Positions 27,286-41,169 of a stretch of 64,000 nt of DNA are shown here, in pieces (position 1 is the first letter of the stretch; each line of letters begins with the position of its first letter). The notes beneath the pieces are model-generated. The model was not told where the DNA came from. It did not search any database and saw nothing but the letters and a program-made list of their open reading frames with translations. A program made the position numbers and the translations under genes. The stretch is from Ecdyonurus torrentis. Its lineage: Eukaryota > Arthropoda > Insecta > Ephemeroptera > Heptageniidae. The stretch is taken from NCBI GenBank assembly GCA_949318235.1, contig OX439127.1, positions 22,792,874-22,856,873 of the forward strand. Direction: 5' to 3'.

Positions 27286-28507
27286 TATAATTATTGATAA
27301 TAGCAATATGTTTTGTACCAATTATAATTTTATTTACTAGATTCAAATATTAATTAAGTAAAACATAAAAATGAATACAAGAGCTATTTATTGTGCTTAA
27401 TATAACTACTTATATTATATTTATATAAAATTTTCCTCATTATTTTTAAGTACAGTAATGGAGAAGCGTTATCAAAGGCGGAAAGTACTTCAAATATTAT
27501 CCTCTTTAGATTTTTCATTATAAATAAGAGACTTTTGTGTTTGGTAAAAAAAAAAAAAAAGAAAAAGAAAGAAAAAGAAAAAAGAAAGAAAGAAAAACGA
27601 AGAAATTTAATGTAATGCGATTAAAAAAGGTGGACTTTAACTTTAGAATAAATCAGCTATGTTAATCATTAATTAATTATTACAGTAATTAATATTAATA
27701 ATGATATACATACATGGAAGCAGCCTATTTTCAAAATCTAATTTTCTTGTCTGATAATCGCTGAACTGTTCAATGTTTTCCCAATGGAGTGTGACATTTT
27801 AATAACTTTCATAACTTTTGTGATTGGTTTTGTCACTTTATAGTTTAACAGAGAGTACTATTATACTGTATAATATAATTAATATGTGATTTTTTTAATT
27901 TTATTATTATTTTTTTTTTTTTCAAAAGTTCTAGTTATAAATTATATGGCATGCCATTTTATGCCTACCCAATAAAAATATACCTTCAATATATTGAATT
28001 GAAGAAAAGTAATGTGCTGAGACGAAAACTGAATGATAAATCTTTTTGAAACAGTGTGACAAGACGTATACAGAATAATATTACATAATTTTAAAAACTT
28101 TTAATAAAAATTTTACTGTAATCTTTTCCTGCGTTTTTTTTTTTTTTTTTTTTTTTTTTTTTGTCTGCGAGGTGAAAAAAAAAATCCTAAAACTATTAAT
28201 TTTTTTAAATGTACAACTTTCAAAGAGAAATTATCCTTTATACACCATTAGTTACACTGTATATTTAATTATAAATGTGAAATATTGTACTAAAAGGAAT
28301 AAAATCAAGTTTAGTCTTAAAAGCTTTTCAGAGTAAAAAGTAAATAATATTGACTTCAATATAATGCAAAATAAATTGGATTATAAATACATTTCTGCAT
28401 AATATTTCAGTAAAAAGTTATAGAGAAAAGAAAAAGAATATGTAAATGCAGTCAATAATAATATTTTATATAAAATATGTAGGGAATTGCAATGACATCG
28501 AACTTAC

Positions 28508-28638
28508 CGAAGGCACCGAAGCTCCAGGATTCATTGAATGATGAAATAGCAGCCATGGAATGCAATATGGCATTGCATAGATCAGACACGGCAAGGTTGA
28601 CAATAAAAGAGCTAGCAGGACCTCTTAGGCGACGGAAC
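28508..28638 (-). CDS. Opsin-type GPCR, second visible coding exon (ICL1, TM2, ECL1)
   Basis: Continues the opsin gene. The acceptor is TGCTCCAG|G and the donor is TTCG|GTAAGT. The first base completes Arg65 and the last base starts Gly109. Visible motifs are FRRLRGPAS, the intracellular loop 1 signature equal to the usual LR.P.N of opsins, then NLAVSDL opening TM2 with the conserved D2.50 at residue 84. ISSFNESWSFGAFG follows, matching the W.(F/L)G element of extracellular loop 1. His91 sits at the place of bovine rhodopsin residue 90 when D2.50 is aligned. The exon is 131 bp and lies 15.8 kb from the preceding exon. A longer open frame running past both splice sites exists but the extra residues are intronic. 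Confidence 0.92.
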
Positions 28639-29993
28639 CTGGAGCAAAAATAAGACAAATATTTTATAATAGTACTCTAGAATCATAAAAATAAATTATG
28701 CCAAAAAATGTCATGTTATTTTTGCTAAAAAATAAAAATAAAAAGTAGTTATCACACATTTATTAAACTGATTATTTTAACATACAAATCATTCACTTTA
28801 TTTTATTCAACAAGGAAATTGCAGGGATAGCACTGACACAGTGTAACAGCAATTTTTCTTCTTTCAATTTTATTTAAGTATTATATTTTTGTTATTTTTT
28901 TACATATAAGAAAGTAAATTATATTTATTTTGTTAATAATTAATTAAATAATAAGTTTTCAATTCAAAACATTGCTGTGTTTCTTTCAATAAACTATTTG
29001 TCTTTGATTTAAGTTTCTATATATTGCAAGATTGAAATTTACTTTGATATAAAATTGATCTAAAAAGCAAGTAGCGTGCAAATATAATTATACAGTAGAA
29101 AATAAAAGCAAAGCATGATTTTTTTTTCTTTTTTAAATGACTATAGTTTGAAGTATGAGAAGAAACTTGTACTTCTATAAAAAGTTTTAGTTTTTTACAA
29201 GTATTTGTTATTTTCATTAATAATATAAAGAACGTTAGATTATTGAATATTATAAAGAAAAACTGCAAGGAATGAATAATTTTGTCATCCAAGGCTTAAT
29301 ACTAATTGACTTATTCTACCTTATATAAAAATATCACAGTACAGTAATCAGTCACATCGATAAACTTAATACGTTATTTTGGTACAAGGATAAAGTATTT
29401 CATATTTCTTTAGTAAATTGAATGTTGAAAAATAAGAAGAAAAAAATTATGTTAAAAAAAAAATCTCATCATTTTTCAATATAATATTGAATTGCTTTTG
29501 TTCATGTTATATTTCCATTTCATTAAAGCCAATCAATTGTTCGCTTTCATAGTCACTACCAGCATGATATCATATTATCAATTTATATAGTGATCAAAAA
29601 TATGTTTGCTTTACTCAGTTCAATAGGTGACTAAACTGACGCATAGAATCTACGAACAATTCAGCTATATAGATTTATTATAATCAATGGCTTTAAATGT
29701 ATAAATATGATAATTAATTTGTCGGAGATAACAAAATTAACAATTAAAACTCAAATTTTATGAAATGTATAATATAGATTTATGATATTATCAAATAAAT
29801 TATTATCATGAAATACTTTATATATAACAAAATTATATCTATATATGGATTTTCATGATGAGAAAAGCAATCACAAATTCGTGGTATGAGAACTTTTTAT
29901 GTGAGGACGCTAAAATTTCATCATAATTCTATATCATATTTCCACTAAGTTTGCTATAGATATTTCAAATTAAGTATTATTATTATTATTTAC

Positions 29994-30105
29994 CTTTCTA
30001 ATCTGGCCATCCTTTGTAATGCCACCAATAGACGTATACGAAAGGATCAGTTAAAACAACAAATACCATTTGGCACTGACTTATACATAGTAACGGATAA
30101 AATTA
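29994..30105. repeat. Low-copy repeat shared with 50100..50240, copy 1
   Basis: Shares ATCTGGCCA, ATAGACGTA, AAGGATCAGT, TTTGGCACTGACTTAT and AACGGATAAAA in the same order with the second copy, with about the same spacing. No coding capacity is evident in this copy. Confidence 0.5.
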
Positions 30106-30392
30106 AAAATAAAGTTCAGTCCAGGAATGGAATACAATTCGGGATAACTAGAATCAGAATAGCTCTCCAGCCTAATAATTAAAGGAACTGCCTCAATATG
30201 TTTGGTATATAAATTGTAAACCTGTATTCAAATTATGACATTATATTTAAAATTAAAATACAAAACAACTTATATTTGAAAAATAATTTCAAGCACACTC
30301 TATCGTTTCCATCTTCATAATCATTATGGTTTTAATATTGGATATATAAATATATACTTTAAAAAAAAAACAATACTAAATCTTATTACTAT

Positions 30393-30552
30393 GTAGAGAC
30401 AGTGGACAGTGGTAAAAATATCGCGTTTTTATTGTGACAGCGACAGTAAACTAGCTCTCTGATTGGCTAGTGGCAACCCACTAGCCAATCAGAACGTTAG
30501 TTTACTATTGCTGTCACAATAAAAAACGCTATATTTTTCCCACTGTCTCTAC
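30393..30552. mobile_element. Near-perfect foldback element (about 160 bp)
   Basis: The left arm GTAGAGACAGTGG.. and the right arm ..CCACTGTCTCTAC (with a one-base difference) pair over about 75 bp each. They meet at CTGATTGGCTAGTGG / CCACTAGCCAATCAG with a loop of only a few bases. The left arm has a 7-bp internal duplication. The inner ends carry ATTGG/CCAAT boxes. No clean target duplication is visible at the flanks. Confidence 0.8.
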
Positions 30553-30838
30553 CTTTAAATATAATTAAATATAAATACGTATTTATATATAAATAGAGCA
30601 TAATATTATATCAAATTTATTCATTAATGTAATTTTTTGTTAAAGTTAATTTAACGTAATTAATATTATTACATTTATATAATAAAAAAAAAAAGCTGTA
30701 CAAAACTTTATCTCCGGTACAAATAATCTAACGTGGTGATATGATGAGATTTTTCTTTCATGGCGTGATAAAAAAAAAATAAGGAAAAAGGGGAGAAGCA
30801 TTGAATAGACCTGTCAACCACAATCATCTCATCCACTG

Positions 30839-30842
<4 letters not shown>

Positions 30843-30902
<60 letters not shown>
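30843..30902 (+). repeat. (TC)n, 60 bp
   Basis: Pure TC run, 290 bp from the foldback element. Confidence 0.95.
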
Positions 30903-30907
<5 letters not shown>

Positions 30908-31668
30908 GATGATGCACCTGCACGCACATACATATTAAACGACAAACACGTGAACGCATACCCATAACACCCTCATATAGAAAATATAATAATTAAAATA
31001 CAAAACATTTACATTATGAGGGATACAAAGAATTGTTAATACAGTCACGAGTGGCTCATTTTGCACATCTTTTATTATATCAAAGAACGCCATCTACATA
31101 TTATTAATGTTGCATAATATGTTTTTAACATGATTTGTCATTGTCTCACTGGAAATGAATAAGGATATAAAGAAAAATTAAATAAAGGCTTTTGTAAAAG
31201 GACATTCAACTAATAGTTAATATAGTTGGCAACTTAACCCTATTTCTGAATTGGAAATACAAAATAAATTAATGACATTATAATAAATTTGTATTCTCAT
31301 CTTATATTTGTCAAGAATATTAAGGCTTTTTCATGATAAAATTCAGTTTAAGGAAGAAATTCAATAAATTAAAACTAAAGCATTTCTTTAGTATGTCTTA
31401 AATGCGCATTTTTGTTAAGCAGCCATAAAGCCATAACTGATATTTCTATAATAATGACAAGTAAAAAAATGAACAAATAAATATGGAGTTTCAATTTTTA
31501 TGGATATTATTGGAAAGGTAAATTTGCAATATATTTATTTATAAAGTCTATTTGGTAATTAATGCTGTAGGTTTTGACATATTTACAACAATTTGCATCA
31601 CTATTCAAATAAGGATCAATTTAGTTTTCATTGTTTTTCATCTCAAGGAATAAGTAGTAGAAGTTTTC

Positions 31669-31699
<31 letters not shown>

Positions 31700-33301
31700 A
31701 CAATTATCTTAATAATATTGTTTAAAAACAAGAAATAAAAAATATTAACTTAATTTACAAATTCAATATCTTTATTCAGCAACAGAACAAGCCCACATAA
31801 ACTGAATATAATTTACTTCACTGAATTTCCTTTACTAAATTTATATTAAAGTAAAATAATTTATCATTTTCACTTATTTCAAACAAAATAGTGGAAAAAT
31901 AGTGCTATGTGATTGGTCTACGCATATTTGCTAATAAGTGAAATTAAAATACAATATAAAAATTATAACGAAAGTTTTCCATAAATCAACGGTTATTAGT
32001 GTGTTTAAAAAAAATCAATAATATGCTATGGTAATACTAAATATTACATAAACAGCTACATCTACAAACATTACACAGTATCACTATACATGAATTACAA
32101 TATAATATACAAGACTCATGATACAAGATAATATATGACATGTATATTATTTTGAACGGATAAAACATCCCTATTCATTACTGTAATACAGTAGTAAGAA
32201 ATATGTTGACAAATGAAATGTAACCTTGATGTATCTATCTGTTGATGATACCTATCATATAATGCAAAATTCATTTATAAGCTTCAATTCAAAACAATAT
32301 TATATACTATACTACTTAATTAATTATTAATGACTACATTTTACATAATAAAGTTTCAATACTTAGAATTAACAGTTTTTTCAGTAATGTTCTAAACAAT
32401 TTGTTCTATAATATTAATTATTGTATTTAATTGATAAAGTAATATTTAACATACGTTCATTGAATTCATATTTCATTCATTAGTTAAAGTTGAAACTTAT
32501 TTTATAATGGTAATTAGATAAAAAAAAATGTATGATTGATCGATTGATGTGTTCAACACGTTAAAGCAACGAATGTGTTAAAAAGTAATAATAATAAAAA
32601 AACGGGAAACTGTTGCTGAAAATGATATCCTATACTTCTTCACTTTTATAAATAAATATTGGAAAACGCTTTTTTTTTTAAACATACTTATTCTTAAATT
32701 ATTGCAATTTGGATATTATGTATAGATATTCAATTTGGTTATAAGGAGTTATACTACTTTAAATTGAAAAGTTAACTATTTTCAAATATATATTATTTCC
32801 TATCATATCTCTGTATGACATTTGTGTCATTATTTTAATTAACTAACAAATTGTTCAAGTGTTATAAATTGCTTAAGTTATTCAAAACATCAAGTTATTT
32901 GTCATAATGCCACGTGTGAATGAGAGCACATAAAGATAATATTTATTTAACATATTATTCTATTACCGTCTACAATAGTATAATTATATTATATCACTAC
33001 ACTTGAACTCTATAGAACTGTATAAGTTTATAATACTATTTGAACTGTATAAGATTATCTTGAATTAATAAACACTGAATATTATTATAGCTTACGTATG
33101 CTTATCTCGTTGGAGAATTTACTATCTGATTTAATATTTAAACCATAACCCATAACCTGTAGTTCTGTTAACTTAAAACTTAAATATTGTAAAATATAAT
33201 TAAATAATACCTTTGTTTACGAATAAGAATGCAGCTTAATTAGTATAGTAAATGAAAACGACACCTCAGTTCAGTATACTTTATGCATTATTTTGAGGTG
33301 G

Positions 33302-33867
33302 GTGGATCATACTGATCAAATTTGCAAAAAAAATTATCATCAAAAATATTTGCTATTAAATAGTTAAAACATGATTGCCAAATGGAATTATGCAATGTAT
33401 TATGCAAATTTTCACTGTCACTTAAAATATGGTGTGTTGTGCTGGGGAAACTCAATAAATTCTAAAAGAGTGTTTAAATTAAAAAAAAAAGTGATACGTA
33501 TTATATGTGGTGCAAAATTCAGAGAAGAGTGTAGAGAATTATTTAAAATATTAAATATTCTCACTCTCCCGTGTGTTTATATTATGGAATGTGCATTAAA
33601 AGTGTTTAATAATATAAAGTTTTTAAACGTCATTAAGTGGAACATCAATATGATACAAGAAACAGTGGGAAAATTAAATATATGTATACGAGAACCGAAA
33701 TGTATAAAAAAGACCCATTATGTGGTAGCATCAAATTTTATAATAAGTTTCCATTGTCTATAAGATCACAAACTGATCCAAAAATATTCTCCAGGCAAAC
33801 CAAAATATTTTTGTTAAATAGGCAATACTATTCATTAAGTGAGTTTTTGGAAGATGATGGTATCTAA
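33302..33867 (+). pseudogene. Non-LTR retrotransposon reverse-transcriptase C-terminus, 5'-truncated and broken
   Basis: The translation matches the C-terminal part of the ORF2 protein of Jockey/CR1-type non-LTR elements. The order is HTDQICKK, then YGVLCWGNS, then KKKVIRIICGAKFREECREL, then LNILTLPCVYI, followed in the +1-shifted frame by HQYDTRNSGK, IKFYNKFPLSI and the terminal YYSLSEFLEDDGI before the stop. There is an in-frame TAA at about 33362 and a frameshift near 33640, and the catalytic part of the reverse transcriptase is absent, so it is a dead 5'-truncated copy. A 3' UTR with a long T tract (about 33901..33929) follows. The family is inferred from the motif pattern, without a database search. 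Confidence 0.85.
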
Positions 33868-33898
33868 ATATAAAAATGTAAATGTATTTATGTATAAT

Positions 33899-33933
<35 letters not shown>

Positions 33934-34120
33934 CTTAAAAAGTGAGTCCGGGCCCTAGAGTGAGCCCACAGTTAATATTTTAGTTTTAAATGTATTTTTA
34001 TTTTGAATTTACAATTTTTTTACACATAAGTACAAAAAAAAAATGTAAACATGTAAACATCTTATTAAAAAATTTGAGAACTTAATTTATCATTGTATAT
34101 GTATAAATAATTATATTGTT
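33868..34120 (+). repeat. Probable 3' UTR of the preceding non-LTR element
   Basis: AT-rich sequence directly after the stop of the reverse-transcriptase fragment, with a 28-base T run and a short GC-richer patch (33943..33972) containing GTGAG..GGGCCC..GAGCCCAC, which can fold on itself. A similar GGGCCAGA patch occurs in the minus-strand tail at 41660..41790. The right end is not sharply defined. Confidence 0.45.
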
Positions 34121-34354
34121 TCTATAAAGTAGCAATTTTAAAAATAGCATTTTTTTTTTTTTAGTATGTAAGTTTGACGATTGATTCTAAATGTCTATGT
34201 TTTGTAGATGTGAACCTTGGCAGATGCATTGTATTTGTAAAATTTGTATACTGATTGTAGGAAAGAGCAATGAAATAATTTTTTTGAATTTTGAATTGAA
34301 TTTTGAATTGAATTTTGAATTGAATTTTGAATTTTTAAATAATGCACTATGTAC

Positions 34355-34649
34355 TTAAAAGATAGACCAGAAGAAAACAAGCAATTATATCACAAAACAC
34401 TTGATGGGACTTACATATTTATAAATAACTTTAGTTTGTCTCAAAACCCAGTGATCAGAAATTTTCAATTTATGCAACCCGCACAACATTTTTTTTACTA
34501 ATTTGATAAATAGTCACGCAAATTGCATACTTTACAGTATTTTTACGCTCTTTCAACATTTTAGTAAAAATTGTCATCAGTTTTTAAGGTCCCATTTTGT
34601 GTTTATTAATTAAAAAGAACATGTTGTTTTACATGGTCTATGGCTTTAA
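34355..34649 (+). mobile_element. TTAA-flanked MITE-like repeat, copy 2
   Basis: Starts TTAAAAGATAGACCAGAAGA and ends TGGTCTATGGCTTTAA. The outer TTAA at both sides fits a TTAA target duplication, and the ends ATAGACCA / TGGTCTAT are terminal inverted repeats. About 295 bp with internal deletions compared with copy 3. Confidence 0.78.
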
Positions 34650-35105
34650 GATTTATAATGGAGCAGAACATTTGTTAAGCTAAGATGTCAATTCAAATAC
34701 GATATGTATCCACAATATTTTAATTTAATAAAATAATTTTCTTTAAAAGTAAAACAGAGGGAGAAATAATAAGAGAACAGTTGGAAATAATTTTTTTAGA
34801 TAAATATTTATATACTACAGTATATTTAATTAAAAAAAAAAAGAAAAAAGAAAGTTCTTAATATTCATTTTGAACCACAATGTTGACTAAAGGAATATAC
34901 GTTTTTAATCTCAAAAAAATAATATTTAACAATCTCTACTATTTTAAAAATATTTTATTGAAGTATTTAATTATAAACATTATATTATTTTGAGCCCACA
35001 TGAATAGAATATCTTAAATTTTGTATATTCCAAGGAAGGGTTATATTGCTTCTTATTAGGGATCCCTTTAGCTTCTAACTGCTCTACTCTACTCTATGTA
35101 TAATC

Positions 35106-35118
35106 TTCTCTCTCTCTT

Positions 35119-35177
<59 letters not shown>
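35106..35177 (+). repeat. (TC)n, 72 bp
   Basis: TC run with one TTGC interruption near its start. Confidence 0.95.
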
Positions 35178-35179
<2 letters not shown>

Positions 35180-35436
35180 AATGTACCGATTATTCGACGG
35201 TCTTGTTTGCTCAGTAGTGCAAACATTTATTCATAACTCGCAGTACAGAGGAAATATAAAGAATATGCAACTTCTACATTATTAATAATTTCCATCTTGT
35301 ATTTTTGTTTTCTCTATATTATATTTTTATTTGTATTTCAAAATCTATACTTTATATTAATGAAAATCCCTATGGAATGAATATACCTCTCTTTTCAATA
35401 ATAATAATAATAAAACTTTTTAATGTTTCTTTTGCA

Positions 35437-35563
35437 GTACACAAGCTTGTGATAACATATTTTACCATTTTTAAATTCAGCGCGTATTTTACTCATAAGA
35501 ATAACATTGACAAATAAAGGCAAATTTTCGAACGGTAAAATATATTATCACAATCATGCGTAC
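35437..35563. mobile_element. Short inverted-repeat element (120-bp family), copy b
   Basis: Left arm GTACACAAGCTTGTGATAA then CATATTTTACCATT; right arm GGTAAAATATATTATCACA then ATCATGCGTAC. The core TTTACTCATAAGAATAACAT is shared with copy a. Arms of about 35 bp and a length near 127 bp fit a non-autonomous DNA transposon. Confidence 0.72.
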
Positions 35564-37872
35564 ACACATTAGTTTTTAGTTTGTGATCTCTTAAGATCAC
35601 AAAGTTTTTATATTATAAAATATTCTTATCAAACGTGACATTGAAATATGAAACTAAGGATTTGTTGTTATGAAACTTTAAAAAATAAATTAAAATAAAA
35701 TTGAGGAATTGTGAAAGAAAATACCATATCCCCCCTTTTTATAATCCATAATATCATTTTAAAAATATACTAATCTGTCAAGAAAATTATTTCTCTTCAT
35801 CCCCCCCCCCCCCAACCCCCACCTCCCTTCTTCAAAATTATGCTTGTGACATAATGCAATATTTCAAAAAAATAAAAATAACAAAAATAGTCTTAATTTT
35901 ACAAGAAATTTGACAACGGTATAAATAGAATGTCTTTTATCCTCAGAAGAAGTGTACTTTACTTCATATCTGCAAGTGACATTTTAGAAATTTAAGCTAT
36001 CTTTGCTTTACGTAATAATAATAATAGCTTTGTTATAATAGTTCCAACAATTCAATTCATCTCATAAATTTACAGTTCACTCAAAATTTTAAATGTACTT
36101 TAATTTTGTTATTACTTGAATTTTTTAAAACTTTAAAAGTAACGAAAATAATAATGCATTGAATGAGCAATTATGTAACTAAAAATGGAATATCCATTTT
36201 TTTATTTTCACAATAGTGGCCAAAAGAACGTAAAATCATGATTAGTTTAAATAACCATTTTTAGAATTACTTATATCATATCTTTATTCTTTGACATATA
36301 ATATAAACCCTCCTGAACATCCTTTCATCCATTGCTTCATACGTCAGGGCTCAAAGACTGTCTTGCTTATCTTTTCGCCTATGTCTATATGAATGTTATT
36401 CCAGTGAATGACCAGTTTACATATATCCGGAGAAGTGATAAAAGATAAAACTAATAAAATAAATTCTCTAGCTTCAATTTTCATCTTCATTTTTTTTTTA
36501 ATAAAAACCAAGTTTAAAAAAAAATATTTATTTTAATTAAAAAAAAAAATGTAATAAATTATAGGAATATTTGGTAAGATTTTTTCCTTCATTTCTTAAT
36601 CATCCTACTTTAATTCATTCATGTACATATATATACATATGTACATTGTTTTTTTCTTGTTTTTGTGCATAATATAAATTTTGATCAAAATTGAAGGTAC
36701 CAAAACTAAATTAAATAATAAAAAACATAAATAATATATTTTAAAACACGGCCAGTCCTGCGCAAATATATGTGATTAACAGTGCAAGAAAAATCTCGTT
36801 TTGAGTTCCGAGCCCCTTCAATTCGGGAAAAACTATAGTTTTGTTAAAAATTCAAGGGATCAAAACGTTTTCTCTAGGTTTTTATCGAAATCGGTTGATC
36901 ACTTCGCGGTTGGATAAAAATTTGTAGCTTTAGACTGATTTATAGGGTTTGCTTGACATTGTACAGTACATACATTTTAAAATTTTGTTTTTCTCTTTTG
37001 TTTCAGCAGACGCACAAATCAAAAGTTGTAATTATAATTACGTCCTTACAATATTAACTAGCACTGCTACATTGAATTTTATATTAACAACGTAATTATC
37101 AGTAATATACGCATTTGTATTGTTATATTTGAAATTTGAATACAAATATAACGTTGATTTTCTATAGTTAAATCGATATTTAAAAAAATTATTTTAATGA
37201 ATGCGGAATTCAATTTCTTTGTTTATTAGTTTTCTTTACAATATAGAAAGGAGGTTTTAAATTTTAAGATTTAATGATATTTCATTTTCTTGTAAATTAT
37301 GAATTTAATTAGTTATTTTTATTGAAAAATGTTTTAAGACTTCAGCTCGAATTTGAATCAAATTACAAATAATAATACCACAGTGAAATAAGAAAGAGGC
37401 ACACATACAACATAACATACCTACGACGAAAATTTTATTTTTAATTCTTTGAAAACCAATTACAATTTAACAGTGTCTTTCAACGAATTTAAAGATAATT
37501 TAAAATTGATTTCATTTTGACATTTTTGACCTACGGTATCTGTGTATTACCACTTACTTCATACCACCAAAATCATTCTTGACTTTTTTATGTTTCATGG
37601 TACGTTACGTTACGAGTTGTTAAAACTATTAAAATATGATTTAACATCATGTCGTGCTTGGCAACATACAATAATAAAACTAAAAAAAAAAAAAAAAAAA
37701 AGTAGTTTTGAGAGTGTTATATATATGAGAAGTAAAACCGAGTTGATATAATACAGTTAAATAATAATAATAACAAAAAGATAAAAACTCCTCCACGCCC
37801 TTAATATATTGATTATATAAATTGTTTTGCAGGATTTTTTATTGTATACTATTAATTTTTTTGGTTCTGTTA

Positions 37873-37982
<110 letters not shown>

Positions 37983-38879
37983 CATAATATCACAACTCTT
38001 TTATATTTCACCACTTTGTAATTTTCAAATCATCAAAAGTTATTAAATTTGCTCTAGCTTTTTGTTACGTATCTGTTTGTTACACTAGAAATAATTCTTT
38101 GTGTTATATTGTTACATACAGAACACTTTTAAAAATTGAATTTTTTAATAGCTTTTTTTTTTCTAAACTTTTTTACTATATGACCAACTTTTTTTTTCCT
38201 TTGATAATCCTATTTAATACTTGTTTGCAACAAAGAAATATGATTTTACTCCATTGGTATAGATATATAAACACATAATTTTAATTTATTAAAAAAAGGG
38301 GGGGAAGGTGCATTGATATAAATATATTCATTTATTTATTTGTTTGTTTATTTCTTTAAAGGAAATTCTTTTGCAAAAGATTAATTTAATGATATTCAAT
38401 ATTTACCTTGTATCTAAAGACTTTTCAAAGAACTGGAAATATCAATGATAAAATATGAGAGAAATTCTATAATTGAAAAGTTAAGTGAAACTTATACTTA
38501 GTAATTTGTATGATTGATAGAACTTTAGATGAAGATAGTTATTACTTATCAAACACATATTGTACGTAAATATGTGATATTAAAAAATAAAAATATCCTT
38601 GCTCGCAACTCTTGACACATTTCTTCAAACACATGAAACCTAACTTTGGACATTTTCAATTGGAGTAAATTTAATGTACTTATAATGCCACGATACGAGC
38701 AACAAAATGTCATCTAGTCATGAATCAATCGTATGGACATTGTTATGTTGTAAATAATAATTTAATTTCAAAACATCTTATAAAGCCCATACATATGCGG
38801 AACGTATTATAATATTTTATACACATACATTTTTAATCAGTTATACAAACTTAAATAATAATGTTAATAACAACAAAAG

Positions 38880-39332
38880 GGCATCCGGCTCCGAGTCGTG
38901 CTAGCGTACTGTTCCAGGGTCCGGGGTCGGGTCCGTCCCCGCCCAGGAGAGAACCTAGGACCTAAGTGTGGGGTTGGACCTCGTCCTGTAAGCCCCTTAC
39001 GCGAGGCGAACGCGAGACGGACGCGAGGTGGCTGGGGTTGGACTTGGGAGGCCAAGAGCCTCCCCACCTTTAAGTGTCTCAGTAACAATGGGCATCTGGC
39101 TCTAATGAGGCTCGCGGAAAAGTGTCCCATTACTCCCGCCCATGAGAGGACGTCACTCTAATGGAGGCGTGTAGAGCCTAGTGCCTCAAATGTCATCAAT
39201 TCGCCTCATAGTAAATAATTACAATGGTTTGGGTGCGTGCATCTTAGCTTCAGTATAAGCCCGATGCACGCGTTATTAGCCCTCCACATCATCGAGTGTG
39301 CGGAGCTATAAAATCAAATAATAATAATAACA
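38880..39332 (+). repeat. GC-rich retroposon-like repeat, copy 2
   Basis: Second copy of the GC-rich family, ending GAGCTATAAAATCAAATAATAATAATAAC. A short (AAT)n tail fits insertion by a non-LTR-type mechanism. The motif GGCATCCGGCTC at the start and GGCATCTGGCTC at 39089 suggest an internal two-part structure. Open frames across it on both strands are not kept in copy 1 and are taken as incidental. Confidence 0.75.
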
Positions 39333-41169
39333 AGAAAAAAAAACATTAATTATATTGTGTTGGTGTTGTTATTGTCTGCATAACATATTCTTTATGCCAG
39401 TGTTCGTACTGTTCGTGTAAGTAAAGTAAAATGCAATTAAAATGTCAACTATGAAATTTTATTTAAAATGTCACTCGTTATCATTGTATGAAAAATGTTA
39501 CATGTGTATTATATAATAGTTTACTGAGGCCGTCTACTTAATTATGAGACGTCTCTGTTACATTATAAACTAGAGCTTAATTATTTAACAAAATAATTTT
39601 ATTTCTAAGCATTTCCACGAAAATAAAGCTTAATTATTTTTAAAATGATATGACATTTTTCCCACAAGAATAAAGTTGGTATTGTATTTTATATTGGAAA
39701 TAAAGTCAATAAAATATCTGTTTTATCAATGATAATATTGAATGTATTATAATATGTATCTTATTATTATTATTTTATTATATATGGCTATAGCATACCA
39801 TATAATATTCTTCTTTCCTTCTTAAAAACTTGTTGTCAATTTTTTTAATAAAAATCGATATCAGATTTCAGAGAATAAAGTAAAATATCTCTTTACTCTT
39901 AAATTATAAAAACATTGCCTAATATCGACACTTTATCTACATTTTACTTCAAAATTATTTATATTTATTATGTAAATCAAAACTGTGTACCAATGAGCCA
40001 TTTTCAAATATCTCAAATACGTTTCCAAATTAAAATATTTAAAGTTTTCCTATGTGCATTATTATAAACATGCAGCCATTAAAATGAGGATTTTTTAAAT
40101 AGTCCAATTACAGCTCTCTCTTGTATTACACTTCAACTATTATGTTATTCATAACACTATTAGAAAATCTTTTCTTTACTCAATGCAGATTTTTATAAAT
40201 TTACATCACTTTTTTTTATGATGTTGCCTGCTTACTATTCAATTTCTATAAAGTAAAGAGCAAACCTTTTTTTGCTGTAAATTGAAGTGAATAATAAAAT
40301 ATTGCAAAGTAATATATTATTCTATTTATTTAAATATATTGGATGTAGCAAAAACTTTTCTCGTTAAGTTTGTCTAGTTCCAATATATATATATATATGG
40401 GTTAAAATCTGTGTATTACTGGAATATTATTAAATTGAAAAATACTTTATATTTAACTTCATATTTTTATGAACTACATTTATAAAGAAAAGCAAATAAC
40501 GTAGAAACATTGAAAATATGCAAAGGAAAAATATGTTTTTATACTTTTTGTATTAAGGCAAGGAATAAAACTTTTTTAATAACTATTAGTTTTTTTTTTT
40601 TTTTTTTTTTTTGAAGAGGAGCATTAATATTGTTCTATATTTTGGTCAAGGTTGTTTGTTATAGTATAGTTTGATACTATTGTGTATCTATATGTACAGT
40701 ACATAAATATATATATGTACAGATCTTATATGATACTATTATATAATATTATATTTCTTGCTGGTTAAATAAATGGTACCCGTGGGCTCTATTTGTATCA
40801 ACCAAAAATGAAAACAATGCTCATTGTTATTATGGCTATTGTATACATGATGCACATGTAATATAATGTCCTCTTTTTTTTTTATCTTCAAACAATGAAT
40901 AATACAGACACGTAATGCAGTAAAAACATAAATACGGATACAAATCAAAGTTAGTGTTAGATTATAATAATAATAATAGATGTACTAAAATGCATAGTAA
41001 TTTTGTACAAATGCCGGCACAATTCATATATGGAAAGATTTTAGGTAGCATTGTGAGAAAAAGGCAAGCTAAATTTACGAAAATTTATAATGTAAGAGTT
41101 ATACTGTGTATATTATAATATATTATATACACTATGTCTATATTTGTTAAATGTGTATTTTTATGTAAT

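Noticed and set aside
28452..28658. Opsin exon read as a complete 68-codon gene with its own ATG
   Set aside because: The ATG and the last residues lie in intron sequence beyond clear acceptor and donor sites.
38864..39161. Two overlapping open frames of 87-88 codons, Arg/Pro-rich
   Set aside because: Explained by the GC-rich retroposon copy; the frames are not preserved in the other copy at 20383.
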